Source of the DNA: Desulfotomaculaceae bacterium | Lineage (GTDB): Bacteria; Bacillota; Desulfotomaculia; Desulfotomaculales; Pelotomaculaceae | Assembly: GCA_028704035.1 (NCBI GenBank) | Contig: JAQVLS010000016.1 | Coordinates: 1-14,792, forward strand | Reading direction: 5' to 3' | Length of the DNA stretch: 14,792 bases | Part shown: positions 7,168 to 14,792 of the stretch, in pieces | Numbering within the stretch: position 1 is the stretch's first letter | Layout of the letters: each line of letters begins with the position of its first letter | Translations under genes and position numbers: made by a program | Notes under the pieces: generated by a model | Told to the model about the DNA's origin: nothing | The model's database searches: none | Seen by the model: only the letters and a program-made list of their open reading frames with translations

Positions 7168-9027
7168 TTACTTATGGAAGAATTCGTAAACAGCTTGGGC
7201 AGACTTTTTGGTCATGCCCTGCACTGCAGCCAGTTGCTCCGGGGTGGCCTGCTCAATTTCCCGCAGGGAGCCGAAGGCTTTTAATAACGCGCGGCGGCGC
7301 ACCTGGCCGATGCCTTCCACCTCGTCTAACAAAGATTTCAACCCGGCTTTGCCCCTGATATTACGGTGGTAAGCCAGGGCGAAGCGGTGGGCTTCATCCC
7401 GCAAGCGCTGCAGCAGGCGCAGGGCAGGAGAATTTCTATTAATCACCATGGGGGCGGACCGGCCTTCAGCAAATATCTGTTCCTCCTCTTTGGCCAGGCC
7501 AAAGGCTGGAATATGGGAAAATCCCTGTTCCCGCATCACATGGCGGGCGGCGGAAAGCTGCCCTTTGCCCCCGTCTATAATAACAAGGTCAGGGAGCGTG
7601 AAAAATTTGGCCTCTTTACTTGAAATCAAGCCGGAATTAAACAGCTCCTGCTCCTCGGCTGCCCTCTTAAAGCGTCTGCGCAGGACTTCCTGCATAGACG
7701 CAAAATCATCGGCTCCCTCAACCGTGCGGATCTTAAAGCGGCGGTACTGTTCATTAGCGGGTTTGCCGTCAATAAAGACGACCATCGAAGCGACGCTGTT
7801 GGTCCCCTGAGTGTTGGATATGTCATAGCATTCCATGCGGTGGGGCGGGCCTGCCAGACCTAGTTCCTCCGCCAGCCCGGCCAGCGCCTCAGCCGTACCT
7901 TCGCGGCGCGCCGCCGCCTCCAAAAGGTGCTGCTCCAGAGTCAGCAGGGCGTTAACGGCTACCATATCAACTAATTTTTTCTTATCACCGCGTTGGGGCG
8001 CCTTCAAAGTTACCTTAGATCCCTTTTTGCCGGTCAGCCACTGCTCGATCACAGCCCGCTCATCTTTTACCTCAATAGCAAGAAGCACTTCTTCCGGCAC
8101 AAAATCAACATCCGTATAATACTGTTTGAGAAATGAAGTGATTACCTCCGGCTGACCGAAGCCTTCCACTCCGTGCAGCATAAAGTGTTCCTTACCGATC
8201 AGCTTGCCGCCTCGCACAAAAAACACCATGACGCAAGCTTCGTCCCGTTCCCCGGCTCCGGCGGCGGCCACTATGTCCTGGTCTTCAAAGCCGCCGGTGA
8301 TAATTTTTTGCCGCTCAACCACATCCCGCACAGCCTGCAGTTGGTCGCGCAGGCGGGCGGCGAGCTCAAAATCCAGGGCCCCCGCCGCCTGATCCATCCG
8401 TGCGGCCAACCGTTTAACCAGGTCTTCCTGTCTCCCTTCCAGGAATAGACATATCTCGTTGATCATCCCCCTGTACCTGTCGCTGTCTACCTGTCCGGCG
8501 CAAGGCCCCAGGCAGCGCTTGATATGGTAATTAAGACACGGCCTCTGCCTAACAGGCGGCTCTTTTTGCTTGCAAGAGCGGAAGGGGAAAATTCTTTTCA
8601 AAAGGCGCAGCGTCTCATTCATCGCTCCTACTTTGGTGTAAGGACCAAAGTACCTGGACCCGTCTTTGACATGGCGACGGGTGATCGTAACCCGCGGAAA
8701 TTCATCCGCCAATGTCACTTTTAGGTAGGGATAGCTTTTATCATCTTTGTACAGAACATTGTAACGGGGACGGTGTTCCTTGATCAGGTTCTGCTCCAGG
8801 ATCAGCGCCTCTACTTCCGAGTCGGTCACAATAATATCAAAATCAGCCACTTTCTCCAGCATCACTTTTGTTTTCGGCAGAATCTGGGCCCCCGGCTGAA
8901 AATAAGAGCGGACCCTATTCTTAAGTGAAAGGGCCTTGCCGACATAAATTATTTTCCCCTTGCCATCCCGATATAGGTAAACCCCCGGCTTGGCCGGCAG
9001 AAGCTTTAGTTTTTCTTCCAGCTGCAT
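7168..9027 (-). CDS. uvrC: UvrABC excinuclease subunit C
   Basis: UvrC makes both incisions flanking a lesion after UvrB is loaded. The 619-residue reading from the ATG at 9027 contains the GIY-YIG nuclease domain (KPGVYLYRDG, IIYVGKALSLKNR, about 13-90, with likely catalytic E78) and four cysteines C152, C164, C172 and C176. Their 12/8/4 spacing equals that reported for the iron-sulfur ligands of E. coli UvrC. The UVR domain lies at about 187-232, the RNase H-like nuclease at about 395-550 (D402 in CYDIS, D485 in IIDGGKGQ, H547), and two helix-hairpin-helix motifs at the C-terminus. The start is uncertain: an in-frame GTG at 9036 has GGGG five bases upstream, and the frame opens to a TTG at 9066. 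It is separated from uvrA by 190 bases containing a MITE-like element. Confidence 0.95.
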   Translation of the reverse strand: MQLEEKLKLLPAKPGVYLYRDGKGKIIYVGKALSLKNRVRSYFQPGAQILPKTKVMLEKVADFDIIVTDSEVEALILEQNLIKEHRPRYNVLYKDDKSYPYLKVTLADEFPRVTITRRHVKDGSRYFGPYTKVGAMNETLRLLKRIFPFRSCKQKEPPVRQRPCLNYHIKRCLGPCAGQVDSDRYRGMINEICLFLEGRQEDLVKRLAARMDQAAGALDFELAARLRDQLQAVRDVVERQKIITGGFEDQDIVAAAGAGERDEACVMVFFVRGGKLIGKEHFMLHGVEGFGQPEVITSFLKQYYTDVDFVPEEVLLAIEVKDERAVIEQWLTGKKGSKVTLKAPQRGDKKKLVDMVAVNALLTLEQHLLEAAARREGTAEALAGLAEELGLAGPPHRMECYDISNTQGTNSVASMVVFIDGKPANEQYRRFKIRTVEGADDFASMQEVLRRRFKRAAEEQELFNSGLISSKEAKFFTLPDLVIIDGGKGQLSAARHVMREQGFSHIPAFGLAKEEEQIFAEGRSAPMVINRNSPALRLLQRLRDEAHRFALAYHRNIRGKAGLKSLLDEVEGIGQVRRRALLKAFGSLREIEQATPEQLAAVQGMTKKSAQAVYEFFHK

Positions 9028-9080
9028 TGGAAGCACCACTTCCCCGCAATACAATAGTCTAAACAAACCAAAACCGTGAC

Positions 9081-9205
9081 AAGAGAGCCGTCCGAGACCA
9101 CTGATAAAGTCACTTTTTCAAAAATTCGATCCAGTAAAAACGCGGGTTTGCGGACATGGAAAATCAAAAATCAGGCCTTTTTCAGTGGTTTCGAGCCGTC
9201 CCCGT
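9081..9205. mobile_element. MITE-like 125-bp element with IS1182-type ends, between uvrA and uvrC
   Basis: The ends at 9081-9103 and 9183-9205 form an imperfect inverted repeat (about 15 of 23 positions). The left end shares the 17-base string GAGACCACTGATAAAGT exactly with the IS1182 remnant (5536-5552 versus 9094-9110). The right end reads CAGTGGTTTCGAGCCGTCCC, very close to the right end of that element. There is no ORF inside, so it looks like a non-autonomous derivative of the same IS family. No clear target duplication is seen. Confidence 0.7.
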
Positions 9206-9210
9206 GATAC

Positions 9211-9241
9211 TATCGTGTCAAGAGAACTGTCCCTCCGGCAC
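9211..9241 (-). repeat. 31-bp palindromic repeat, copy R4, overlapping the uvrA 3' end
   Basis: On the minus strand the right half GGGACAGTTCTCTTGACAC matches copy R2, while the left half is more diverged. The first 24 bases (9241-9218) encode the final VPEGQFS of UvrA and its TGA stop, so the repeat forms the end of the gene. Confidence 0.7.
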
Positions 9242-12055
9242 ATTTTGCAGCAACTTTTGCAAAAACATGCCGGTATATGAGCCCGGTACCGAGGCTACTT
9301 CCTCAGGCGTGCCGGCAGCCAGCACCTGCCCGCCGTTGTTTCCGCCCTCCGGGCCCAGGTCAATGATATAGTCGGCAGTCTTGATTACATCCAGGTTATG
9401 TTCGATTACTACAACGGTATCGCCCGCTTCCACCAGCCGGTGCAGCACCTTAAGGAGCCTGTCGATATCGGCCATATGCAGGCCGGTGGTCGGTTCGTCA
9501 AGGATATAAAACGTCTTGCCGTTGGATCTCCTGGATAATTCCGTAGACAGTTTCACCCGCTGGGCCTCGCCTCCGGAAAGCGTAGGCGCCGGCTGTCCCA
9601 GGCGGATATATCCCAGGCCTACGTCCTGCAGTGTCTTCAGCTTGCGGTATATCTTGGGTATGGGGCGGAAGAAATCCGCCGCCTGGTCCACGGTCAATCC
9701 CAGCACGTCGGCGATATTTTTTCCTTTGTACCTGACCTCAAGTGTTTCCCTGTTGTAACGCAGTCCTTTGCATACTTCGCAGGGGACATAGACGTCCGGC
9801 AAAAAATGCATCTCTATTTTAATGATTCCGTCCCCGCGGCATGACTCACAGCGCCCGCCTTTGACGTTGAAGCTGAAGCGCCCGGGTTTATAGCCGCGCA
9901 TCTTGGACTCCGGTGTTTGCGCGTACAAGTCCCGGATGTCATTAAACACCCCTGTATAGGTGGCCGGGTTGGAACGCGGCGTTCGGCCGATGGGAGACTG
10001 ATCGACATCGATTACCTTGTCCAGCTGTTCGATACCGCAGACACCCCGGTTTTCCCCGGGGCGAGTTTTCGCCCGGTGCAGTTCCTGAGCCAGTTTGCGA
10101 TATAGAATATCGTTCACCAGGGTGCTTTTACCTGAGCCTGAGACACCGGTAACACAGGTGAACACTCCCAGGGGGAATGCAACATCTATATTTTTTAAAT
10201 TGTTTTCGGCCGCGCCCAGGACTTTTACTACTTTGCCATTTAACGGGCGGCGGCATTCCGGTACGGGTATGGACAATTTACCACTCAGGTACTGTCCGGT
10301 GATTGAATCCGGGTTTTGGGCGATATCCTTATAGGCGCCTGTCGCTACCACCCGGCCGCCATGCTCGCCCGCGCCGGGACCGATATCTATAATATGGTCG
10401 GCTGCCAGCATAGTATCCTGGTCATGCTCTACCACGATCAGCGTGTTTCCCAAGTCACGCAGGCGCTCCAGTGTCTTGAGCAGGCGCTGGTTGTCACGCT
10501 GGTGCAGGCCGATGCTGGGCTCATCCAGGATATACAGGACGCCCATCAGGCCGGAGCCGATCTGGGTAGCCAACCTGATCCGCTGGGCTTCACCACCGGC
10601 CAGAGTACCCGCGCTCCGGTCCAGGGTCAGGTAATCCAGGCCGACATTGACCAGGAAGCCCAGACGTTCACTGATCTCCTTTAGAATCTGCCTGGCTATA
10701 ATCTGCTCGCGGCTAGTCAACTCAAGCCCGCTAAAAAAATTTTTGGCCTCAAGCACGGAAAAACGGCTGACCCCTGATATGGACAGCCCCCCCACCTTCA
10801 CCGCCAGGGCTTCAGGTTTGAGCCTGGCGCTCCGGCAGGAAGGGCATATCCGGCTGTTCATATACTGCTCGATTTCCTCGCGCTGGCGCTCGGAGCCGGT
10901 CTCCCGGTAACGCCTGGCCAGGTTGTTAATTACCCCTTCAAAGGGAACATCCATCTCATGCCTGCGCCCATAGAAATCATTTTGCAGAATAAAATTAAAA
11001 CGCCGGCCACGGGTGCCATACAAAATTACATCAAGTTGTTCAGGGGTGAGACTGTCCAGCGGCGTATCCACACTGAAACCGTAATGCCCGGCCAGCCCCT
11101 CCAGGAACTGGTAGTAATATCCCCCCTTGGTCCAACCCATTACAGCGCCCTGCGCTATCGATTTGCGCCGTTCCGGGATTACCAGATCGGGGTCAATTTC
11201 TCTCTTGAACCCCAGGCCGGTGCATTCCGGACAGGCGCCGTAAGGGGTGTTAAATGAAAAAAGCCGCGGGGAAATTTCGGCGATGCTGATCCCGCAGTCC
11301 ACGCAGGCAAAATTTTCACTGAAGATAATTTCCTCACCATCGGCCACGGCTGCCGTCACCACGCCCCCACCCTGTTTCAGCGCTGTTTCCAGGGAATCAG
11401 CCAGCCTTCTTGCGGCGCCCGGGCGGATAATTATACGGTCCACCACTACTTCGATGGTGTGCTTTTTGTTTTTATCCAGCTTGATATCTTCAGACGCATC
11501 CAGCACCTCGCCGTTTACCCGGACCCGGACGAAGCCGCTGCTGCGAATATTTTCAAAAACCTTGACGTGCTCGCCTTTTTTCCCCTGCACCACGGGCGAG
11601 AGGATCAGGAGCCTGACACCTTCCGGCAGGGATATCAAATGGTCAACCATCTGCTCCACCGCCTGGCGGGTAATCAGTTTGCCGCAACGGGGACAGTGCG
11701 GCCGCCCGACCCTGGCGAATAACAGGCGGAGGTAGTCATAAATCTCTGTCACCGTACCTACTGTGGAACGGGGATTGCGGCTGGTCGTCCTCTGATCTAT
11801 GGAAATAGCCGGGGAAAGACCTTCGATGTATTCCACATCCGGCTTGTCCATTTGGCCTAAAAACTGGCGCGCATATGCAGAGAGCGACTCAACGTACCGA
11901 CGCTGACCCTCGGCGTAGATGGTATCAAAAGCCAGAGAAGATTTGCCCGATCCGGATAGGCCCGTAATAACCACGAACTTATCGCGGGGAATCTCCACAT
12001 CTATATTTTTTAGGTTATGAGCGCGGGCGCCCTTGACCAGAATCCTGTCCAGCAT
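9218..12055 (-). CDS. uvrA: UvrABC excinuclease subunit A
   Basis: UvrA is the damage-sensing ABC ATPase dimer that loads UvrB. The 945-residue product has both ATPase halves: Walker A GLSGSGKS at 32-39 and GVSGSGKS near 638, signature [11 protein letters not shown] near 486 and [11 protein letters not shown] near 827, with Walker B segments [11 protein letters not shown] and [11 protein letters not shown]. Zinc-finger cysteines appear as CVDC...CPEC (about 252-279) and CESC...CEVC (about 737-763). The UvrB-binding and insertion regions follow normal order and total length is typical. The ATG at 12055 follows GAGGGG with a six-base spacer. The first signature has Ala where Ser is usual. The last seven codons and the stop lie inside palindromic repeat R4, so the extreme C-terminus has been rewritten by a repeat. 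It begins 96 bases after uvrB and probably shares its transcript. Confidence 0.97.
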   Translation of the reverse strand: MLDRILVKGARAHNLKNIDVEIPRDKFVVITGLSGSGKSSLAFDTIYAEGQRRYVESLSAYARQFLGQMDKPDVEYIEGLSPAISIDQRTTSRNPRSTVGTVTEIYDYLRLLFARVGRPHCPRCGKLITRQAVEQMVDHLISLPEGVRLLILSPVVQGKKGEHVKVFENIRSSGFVRVRVNGEVLDASEDIKLDKNKKHTIEVVVDRIIIRPGAARRLADSLETALKQGGGVVTAAVADGEEIIFSENFACVDCGISIAEISPRLFSFNTPYGACPECTGLGFKREIDPDLVIPERRKSIAQGAVMGWTKGGYYYQFLEGLAGHYGFSVDTPLDSLTPEQLDVILYGTRGRRFNFILQNDFYGRRHEMDVPFEGVINNLARRYRETGSERQREEIEQYMNSRICPSCRSARLKPEALAVKVGGLSISGVSRFSVLEAKNFFSGLELTSREQIIARQILKEISERLGFLVNVGLDYLTLDRSAGTLAGGEAQRIRLATQIGSGLMGVLYILDEPSIGLHQRDNQRLLKTLERLRDLGNTLIVVEHDQDTMLAADHIIDIGPGAGEHGGRVVATGAYKDIAQNPDSITGQYLSGKLSIPVPECRRPLNGKVVKVLGAAENNLKNIDVAFPLGVFTCVTGVSGSGKSTLVNDILYRKLAQELHRAKTRPGENRGVCGIEQLDKVIDVDQSPIGRTPRSNPATYTGVFNDIRDLYAQTPESKMRGYKPGRFSFNVKGGRCESCRGDGIIKIEMHFLPDVYVPCEVCKGLRYNRETLEVRYKGKNIADVLGLTVDQAADFFRPIPKIYRKLKTLQDVGLGYIRLGQPAPTLSGGEAQRVKLSTELSRRSNGKTFYILDEPTTGLHMADIDRLLKVLHRLVEAGDTVVVIEHNLDVIKTADYIIDLGPEGGNNGGQVLAAGTPEEVASVPGSYTGMFLQKLLQNVPEGQFS

Positions 12056-12151
12056 GTATTACCCCTCAAATCTTATTATATGAAAGCCACAAACAGAGGT
12101 CTCCGTTCCTCTGCATACAATTTCGGTACGAAAGCACCGTCCGTGGCACGG

Positions 12152-14179
12152 TTACAAGGCTTCTGTGTCGGGGATGGCGGGGCCGAGGCCCTTTTCTCCC
12201 CGTAGTTGCAGGCGCAGCTCGATGATCGCGTCCCTGATCTGGGCAGCCCGTTCAAAAGCCAGGTGGCGAGCCGACTCTCGCATCTCTTTTTCCAGAGCGG
12301 CGATGGTCTTTTTTAGCTGGGATTTGTTCATCTTTTTACCGGTATGGGGCACTGCTTTATAAAGTGCGCCCGGCTCCGCCACATGGGTGGCTTCGATCAC
12401 GTTACGGATCGACTTGCGGACAGTTTCCGGCGTAATACCATAGCGGCGGTTGTATTCCAGCTGGACCTCGCGCCTGCGGTTCGTCTCCGATATGGCCCTG
12501 TTCATGGAGTTCGTGACCTTGTCGGCATACATAATTACCTTGCCTTCTACGTTGCGGGCCGCTCTGCCGATGGTCTGAATTAATGAGCGCTCCGACCGGA
12601 GGAAGCCCTCCTTGTCCGCATCCAAAATTGCCACCAGGCTTACTTCAGGCAGGTCCAGCCCTTCACGCAGCAGATTAATCCCCACCAGCACGTCGAACAC
12701 ACCCAGCCTCAGGTCCCGCAAAATTTCCATCCGTTCGATGGTCTTGATGTCCGAGTGCAGGTAGCGTATTTTGATGCCGATTTCACGCAGGTAGTCCGTC
12801 AGGTCCTCGGCCATCTTTTTAGTCAGGGTGGTCACCAGGACCCTCTCACCGCGCCGCACCCGCAGGCGTATTTCCTCCAGCAGGTCATCGATTTGGCCCT
12901 GTGAGGGGCGCACGAAGATTTCCGGATCAACCAGACCGGTAGGCCGGATAATCTGCTCTACCACACGGGAGCAGTTATTTAGTTCGTAAGGCCCCGGCGT
13001 CGCCGACAAATAAATCACCTGGTTCAGATGCCCGATGAATTCCTGGAAAGTAAGGGGCCGGTTGTCAAATGCCGACGGCAGCCTGAAGCCGTATTCCACC
13101 AGCGCTTTTTTGCGGGAACGGTCGCCCTCATACATGGCGCCCACCTGGGGCACGGCCACGTGCGACTCGTCGATAAACATGATAAAATCCTTAGGGAAAT
13201 AGTCCAGTAGGGTATAAGGAGGCTGCCCGGGCGCCCGGCCGGTTAAATGGCGCGAGTAGTTTTCAATACCGCTGCAGAAACCCATCTCGCGCATCATTTC
13301 CAGATCAAAATCAGTCCGCTGTTCCAGGCGCTGCGCTTCCAACAGCTTTTCCCCGGCCCGCAGCTCCGCCAGGCTTCCTGCCAGCTCGGCCTCAATAGTT
13401 GTAATTGCGCGCTCCATTATTTCTCTGGAAGTAGCATAGTGACTGGCCGGAAAAATAGAGACGTGGCTGCGCTCTCCCAGAACCTCTCCTGTAAGCACGT
13501 CAAATTCCAGCAACCTTTCTACTTCATCCCCGTTAAAGTCTACCCGGATCGCTTTTCCCGAAGCCGAAGCCGGAAAAATTTCGAGCACATCGCCCCTTAC
13601 CCTGAATTTGCCCCGGACAAAATTGATGTCGTTGCGTTCATACTGGATGCTCACCAGCTTGCGCAGCACACTATCACGGTCGTAATTCTCCCCCCGGCGC
13701 AGGGAGAAAACCAAATTGCTGTACTGTCCAGGATCGCCAAGCCCGTATATACAGGAAACACTGGCCACAATTATTACGTCCCTGCGCTCAAAGAGGGCGC
13801 AGGTGGCTGAGTGACGCAGTTTGTCGATCTCGTCGTTTATGGACGAATCTTTCTCAATGTATGTGTCAGTATGCGGGATATAAGCTTCCGGCTGGTAGTA
13901 ATCATAATAGCTAACAAAATATTCAACCGAGTTGTTGGGAAAAAACTCCTTTAATTCACCGCAAAGTTGAGCAGCCAGGGTTTTATTCGGCGCCAGCACC
14001 AGGGTCGGGCGCTGGAGCGCCTGGATCACATGAGCCATAGTAAAAGTCTTGCCGGTGCCGGTGGCGCCCAACAAAACCTGGCCCTGCCTGCCGTTGCTTA
14101 GTCCTTCCACAAGGGCCGTGATGGCTTTAGGCTGGTCCCCTTTGGGAATGTATTCAGATTCAATCTTGAATTTTCGCAT
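12152..14179 (-). CDS. uvrB: UvrABC excinuclease subunit B
   Basis: UvrB is the helicase-like subunit that verifies damage and recruits UvrC. The 675-residue product shows Walker A GATGTGKT (38-45), the beta-hairpin region [14 protein letters not shown] (89-102), DESH (337-340), the motif segment [11 protein letters not shown] (389-399), the C-terminal helicase part with [12 protein letters not shown] and QTIGRAARN, and a C-terminal UVR domain (about 618-655) matching the one in UvrC. The start is placed at the ATG at 14179 because AGAAGG lies nine bases upstream and the -10 promoter box at 14211-14216 excludes the longer frame that opens at 14305. The resulting length is close to the B. subtilis protein. 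An ATG three codons upstream (14188) sits right against the ribosome binding site and is less likely. uvrB leads the uvrB-uvrA-uvrC series and is likely SOS-controlled. Confidence 0.97.
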   Translation of the reverse strand: MRKFKIESEYIPKGDQPKAITALVEGLSNGRQGQVLLGATGTGKTFTMAHVIQALQRPTLVLAPNKTLAAQLCGELKEFFPNNSVEYFVSYYDYYQPEAYIPHTDTYIEKDSSINDEIDKLRHSATCALFERRDVIIVASVSCIYGLGDPGQYSNLVFSLRRGENYDRDSVLRKLVSIQYERNDINFVRGKFRVRGDVLEIFPASASGKAIRVDFNGDEVERLLEFDVLTGEVLGERSHVSIFPASHYATSREIMERAITTIEAELAGSLAELRAGEKLLEAQRLEQRTDFDLEMMREMGFCSGIENYSRHLTGRAPGQPPYTLLDYFPKDFIMFIDESHVAVPQVGAMYEGDRSRKKALVEYGFRLPSAFDNRPLTFQEFIGHLNQVIYLSATPGPYELNNCSRVVEQIIRPTGLVDPEIFVRPSQGQIDDLLEEIRLRVRRGERVLVTTLTKKMAEDLTDYLREIGIKIRYLHSDIKTIERMEILRDLRLGVFDVLVGINLLREGLDLPEVSLVAILDADKEGFLRSERSLIQTIGRAARNVEGKVIMYADKVTNSMNRAISETNRRREVQLEYNRRYGITPETVRKSIRNVIEATHVAEPGALYKAVPHTGKKMNKSQLKKTIAALEKEMRESARHLAFERAAQIRDAIIELRLQLRGEKGLGPAIPDTEAL

Positions 14180-14188
14180 GGGCTTCAT

Positions 14189-14194
14189 CCTTCT
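14189..14194 (-). promoter_or_regulatory. Ribosome binding site deciding the uvrB start
   Basis: AGAAGG on the minus strand with a nine-base spacer to the ATG at 14179. It directly abuts the alternative ATG at 14188, which argues against that start. Confidence 0.6.
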
Positions 14195-14210
14195 GTTCTT
14201 TACTACAATT

Positions 14211-14219
14211 ATTATACCA
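14211..14219 (-). promoter_or_regulatory. Extended -10 promoter for uvrB(AC)
   Basis: On the minus strand the sequence is TGGTATAAT, a full TATAAT box (14211-14216) with the TGn extension. A weak -35 (TTGGGG, 14235-14240) sits 18 bases upstream. The start of transcription would be near 14204, leaving a leader of about 25 bases before the uvrB ATG. Confidence 0.7.
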
Positions 14220-14237
14220 TAAGGGGTTATTCCCCCC

Positions 14238-14251
14238 CAAAAATATGTTCT
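14238..14251 (-). promoter_or_regulatory. LexA/DinR-like operator upstream of uvrB
   Basis: The minus strand reads AGAACATATTTTTG, matching 11 of 14 positions of the Gram-positive LexA consensus CGAACATATGTTCG. The GAAC half is intact and the GTTC half is degenerate. It overlaps the -35 region of the uvrB promoter, the expected place for repression. uvrBA is a known SOS operon in B. subtilis. The call rests on one good half-site plus position. Confidence 0.5.
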
Positions 14252-14394
14252 GCTATTAGTCAGGTAGTTGGGCTGTGGCCCACCCCTGACCTTATTTTTC
14301 CACAAACACAGGTTCGCCTAAATCTTAACGCAAGTAAGGAAGTTTGAGGCGGGGGTATTCTGCCGGGCGTTTTTCATGAATAAGGAAACATATT

Positions 14395-14432
14395 AAGAGG
14401 GAACCCAGTAGCCGCCGGGTTCCCTCTTTTTT
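14395..14432. terminator. Strong hairpin terminator between the Gln/Gly-rich gene and uvrB
   Basis: A perfect 12-bp stem (AAGAGGGAACCC at 14395-14406, GGGTTCCCTCTT at 14417-14428) encloses a 10-base loop. It begins about 30 bases past the stop of the gene at 14460-14792, so it should end that transcript and insulate uvrB. The uninterrupted T-run (14427-14432) is on the plus-strand side; on the minus strand the tail is the weaker TCTTAATAT. The stem could act in both directions. Confidence 0.85.
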
Positions 14433-14459
14433 CTAAAAAGATTGACTATCGCATATCAA

Positions 14460-14792
14460 TTAACTGCCGCCACCCTGACCGTTTTCCTGCCCTTCGCCGC
14501 CTGCCTGGCCGCCGGCTTCCCCGCCGCCCTCAATTGTTTCAATCTTTTTAATCTCGCCGTTTATCTGCACTTCTACAGTCTTTCCGTCCTGAGTGGTGAC
14601 CTTGAGTGTGGTTTTTTTGCCGCCGCCTTCGCTCCCGCCGCCACCCTGATCCTGGCTGCCCGATTGATTATTCTGGCCGCTCTGCTGGTCGCCCAGTTGG
14701 CCGCTTTCCTTGCTGCCCTGCTGGTCGCCTTGCTGCCCCTGATTCTGCCCCTGGGCTTGAGCCTGGCCCCAGCGCTGCTCCAGCAGGTAAGA
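14460..14792 (-). CDS. Unrecognised Gln/Gly-rich protein, C-terminal 110 residues only
   Basis: An open frame enters from the right window edge and ends at TAA (14460-14462). The visible part starts SYLLEQRWGQ, then runs through about 45 residues rich in Gln, Gly, Asn and Ser (GQNQGQQGDQQG, GQNNQSGSQDQGGG). A short ordinary-looking segment follows, KKTTLKVTTQDGKTVEVQ and INGEIKKIETI, which could form a few beta strands. It closes on a Gly/Glu/Gln tail ending GQGGGS. No cysteines, membrane segment or known motif is visible. Codon use looks like that of the neighbours and the terminator directly behind it supports a real gene. The function cannot be given without the missing N-terminus; a surface or envelope-associated protein with a disordered tail is one guess. 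Confidence 0.7.
   Translation of the reverse strand, partial: SYLLEQRWGQAQAQGQNQGQQGDQQGSKESGQLGDQQSGQNNQSGSQDQGGGGSEGGGKKTTLKVTTQDGKTVEVQINGEIKKIETIEGGGEAGGQAGGEGQENGQGGGS

Noticed and set aside
11247..11735. Plus-strand frame of 162 codons opposite uvrA
   Set aside because: Its Ser/Arg/Pro-rich composition is typical of a shadow frame and it covers essential UvrA sequence.
12075..12080. TATAAT on the minus strand 19 bases before the uvrA ATG, as a second promoter
   Set aside because: There is no -35 at a suitable distance and the predicted start would fall on the ribosome binding site; read-through from uvrB is simpler.
12094..12150. Possible decayed IS1182-type ends in the uvrB-uvrA gap (GGTCTC and ACCGTCC strings, short hairpin)
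   Set aside because: Alignment needs gaps and only short strings match, too little to separate from chance without genome-wide comparison.
14180..14305. Longer uvrB reading frame with 42 extra N-terminal codons
   Set aside because: The -10 box at 14211-14216 and the ribosome binding site at 14189-14194 both lie inside it, and UvrB homologues begin near MRKFKI.
14316..14350. Imperfect stem GCCTAAATCTT / AAGTTTGAGGC upstream of uvrB as a riboswitch or second terminator
   Set aside because: It has two mismatches in eleven pairs, lies upstream of the inferred transcription start, and fits no riboswitch pattern I recognise.
1..14792. CRISPR array, tRNA or rRNA genes
   Set aside because: No regularly spaced direct repeats, no tRNA-like cloverleaf with a TTCGANTC-type loop, and no rRNA sequence were seen on either strand.

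Overview
The window looks like a chromosomal segment of a Gram-positive, clostridia-like bacterium. The best guess is the Desulfotomaculum/Pelotomaculum branch of the Peptococcaceae; this is inferred from the gene set, strong AGGAGG-type ribosome binding sites, mixed ATG/GTG/TTG starts and the dispersed GGGGACGGTT-type repeats, and was not checked by a database search. Every protein gene reads on the minus strand, so transcription runs from high to low coordinates.

From right to left: the end of an unrecognised Gln/Gly-rich protein (14460-14792) and a strong hairpin terminator (14395-14432). A promoter with a consensus extended -10 and an overlapping LexA/DinR-like box (14211-14251) then leads into uvrB, uvrA and uvrC, the whole UvrABC nucleotide-excision-repair set. 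Next come two tandem Cof-type HAD phosphatase paralogs, about 84% identical by eye, separated by a 630-bp decayed IS1182-family element. A translationally coupled trio follows: a glycogen-debranching enzyme, a bifunctional phosphoglucose/phosphomannose isomerase and a PHP-domain phosphoesterase. The left edge holds the first 192 codons of rapZ (yvcJ). From general knowledge, uvrC, a PHP gene and rapZ are often near each other in Firmicutes, so the HAD and sugar genes are probably an accessory block within that neighbourhood.

The most unusual content is small repetitive DNA. (1) Four copies of a 31-bp imperfect palindrome (774-804, 6999-7029, 7136-7166, 9211-9241) can be aligned. One starts right after the PHP stop codon, one lies a single base past the uvrC stop, and one encodes the last seven residues and the stop codon of UvrA. 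The fourth sits in a 60-bp insert flanked by an 8-bp direct repeat inside the 5' end of the second HAD gene. Removing that insert restores a normal HAD N-terminus from a different ATG, so the insertion appears to have broken the original start and an upstream ATG in another frame now reads through. (2) The IS1182 remnant keeps 22-bp terminal inverted repeats and a GTAC flank on each side, and a 125-bp MITE-like element with related ends sits between uvrA and uvrC. (3) The IS ends and the palindromes share an AAGGGGACGGTT-like core.

Functionally, the right half is SOS-type DNA repair. The left half is sugar-phosphate and glucan metabolism leading into RapZ, an ATP/GTP-binding regulator linked in other bacteria to amino-sugar and cell-envelope control.
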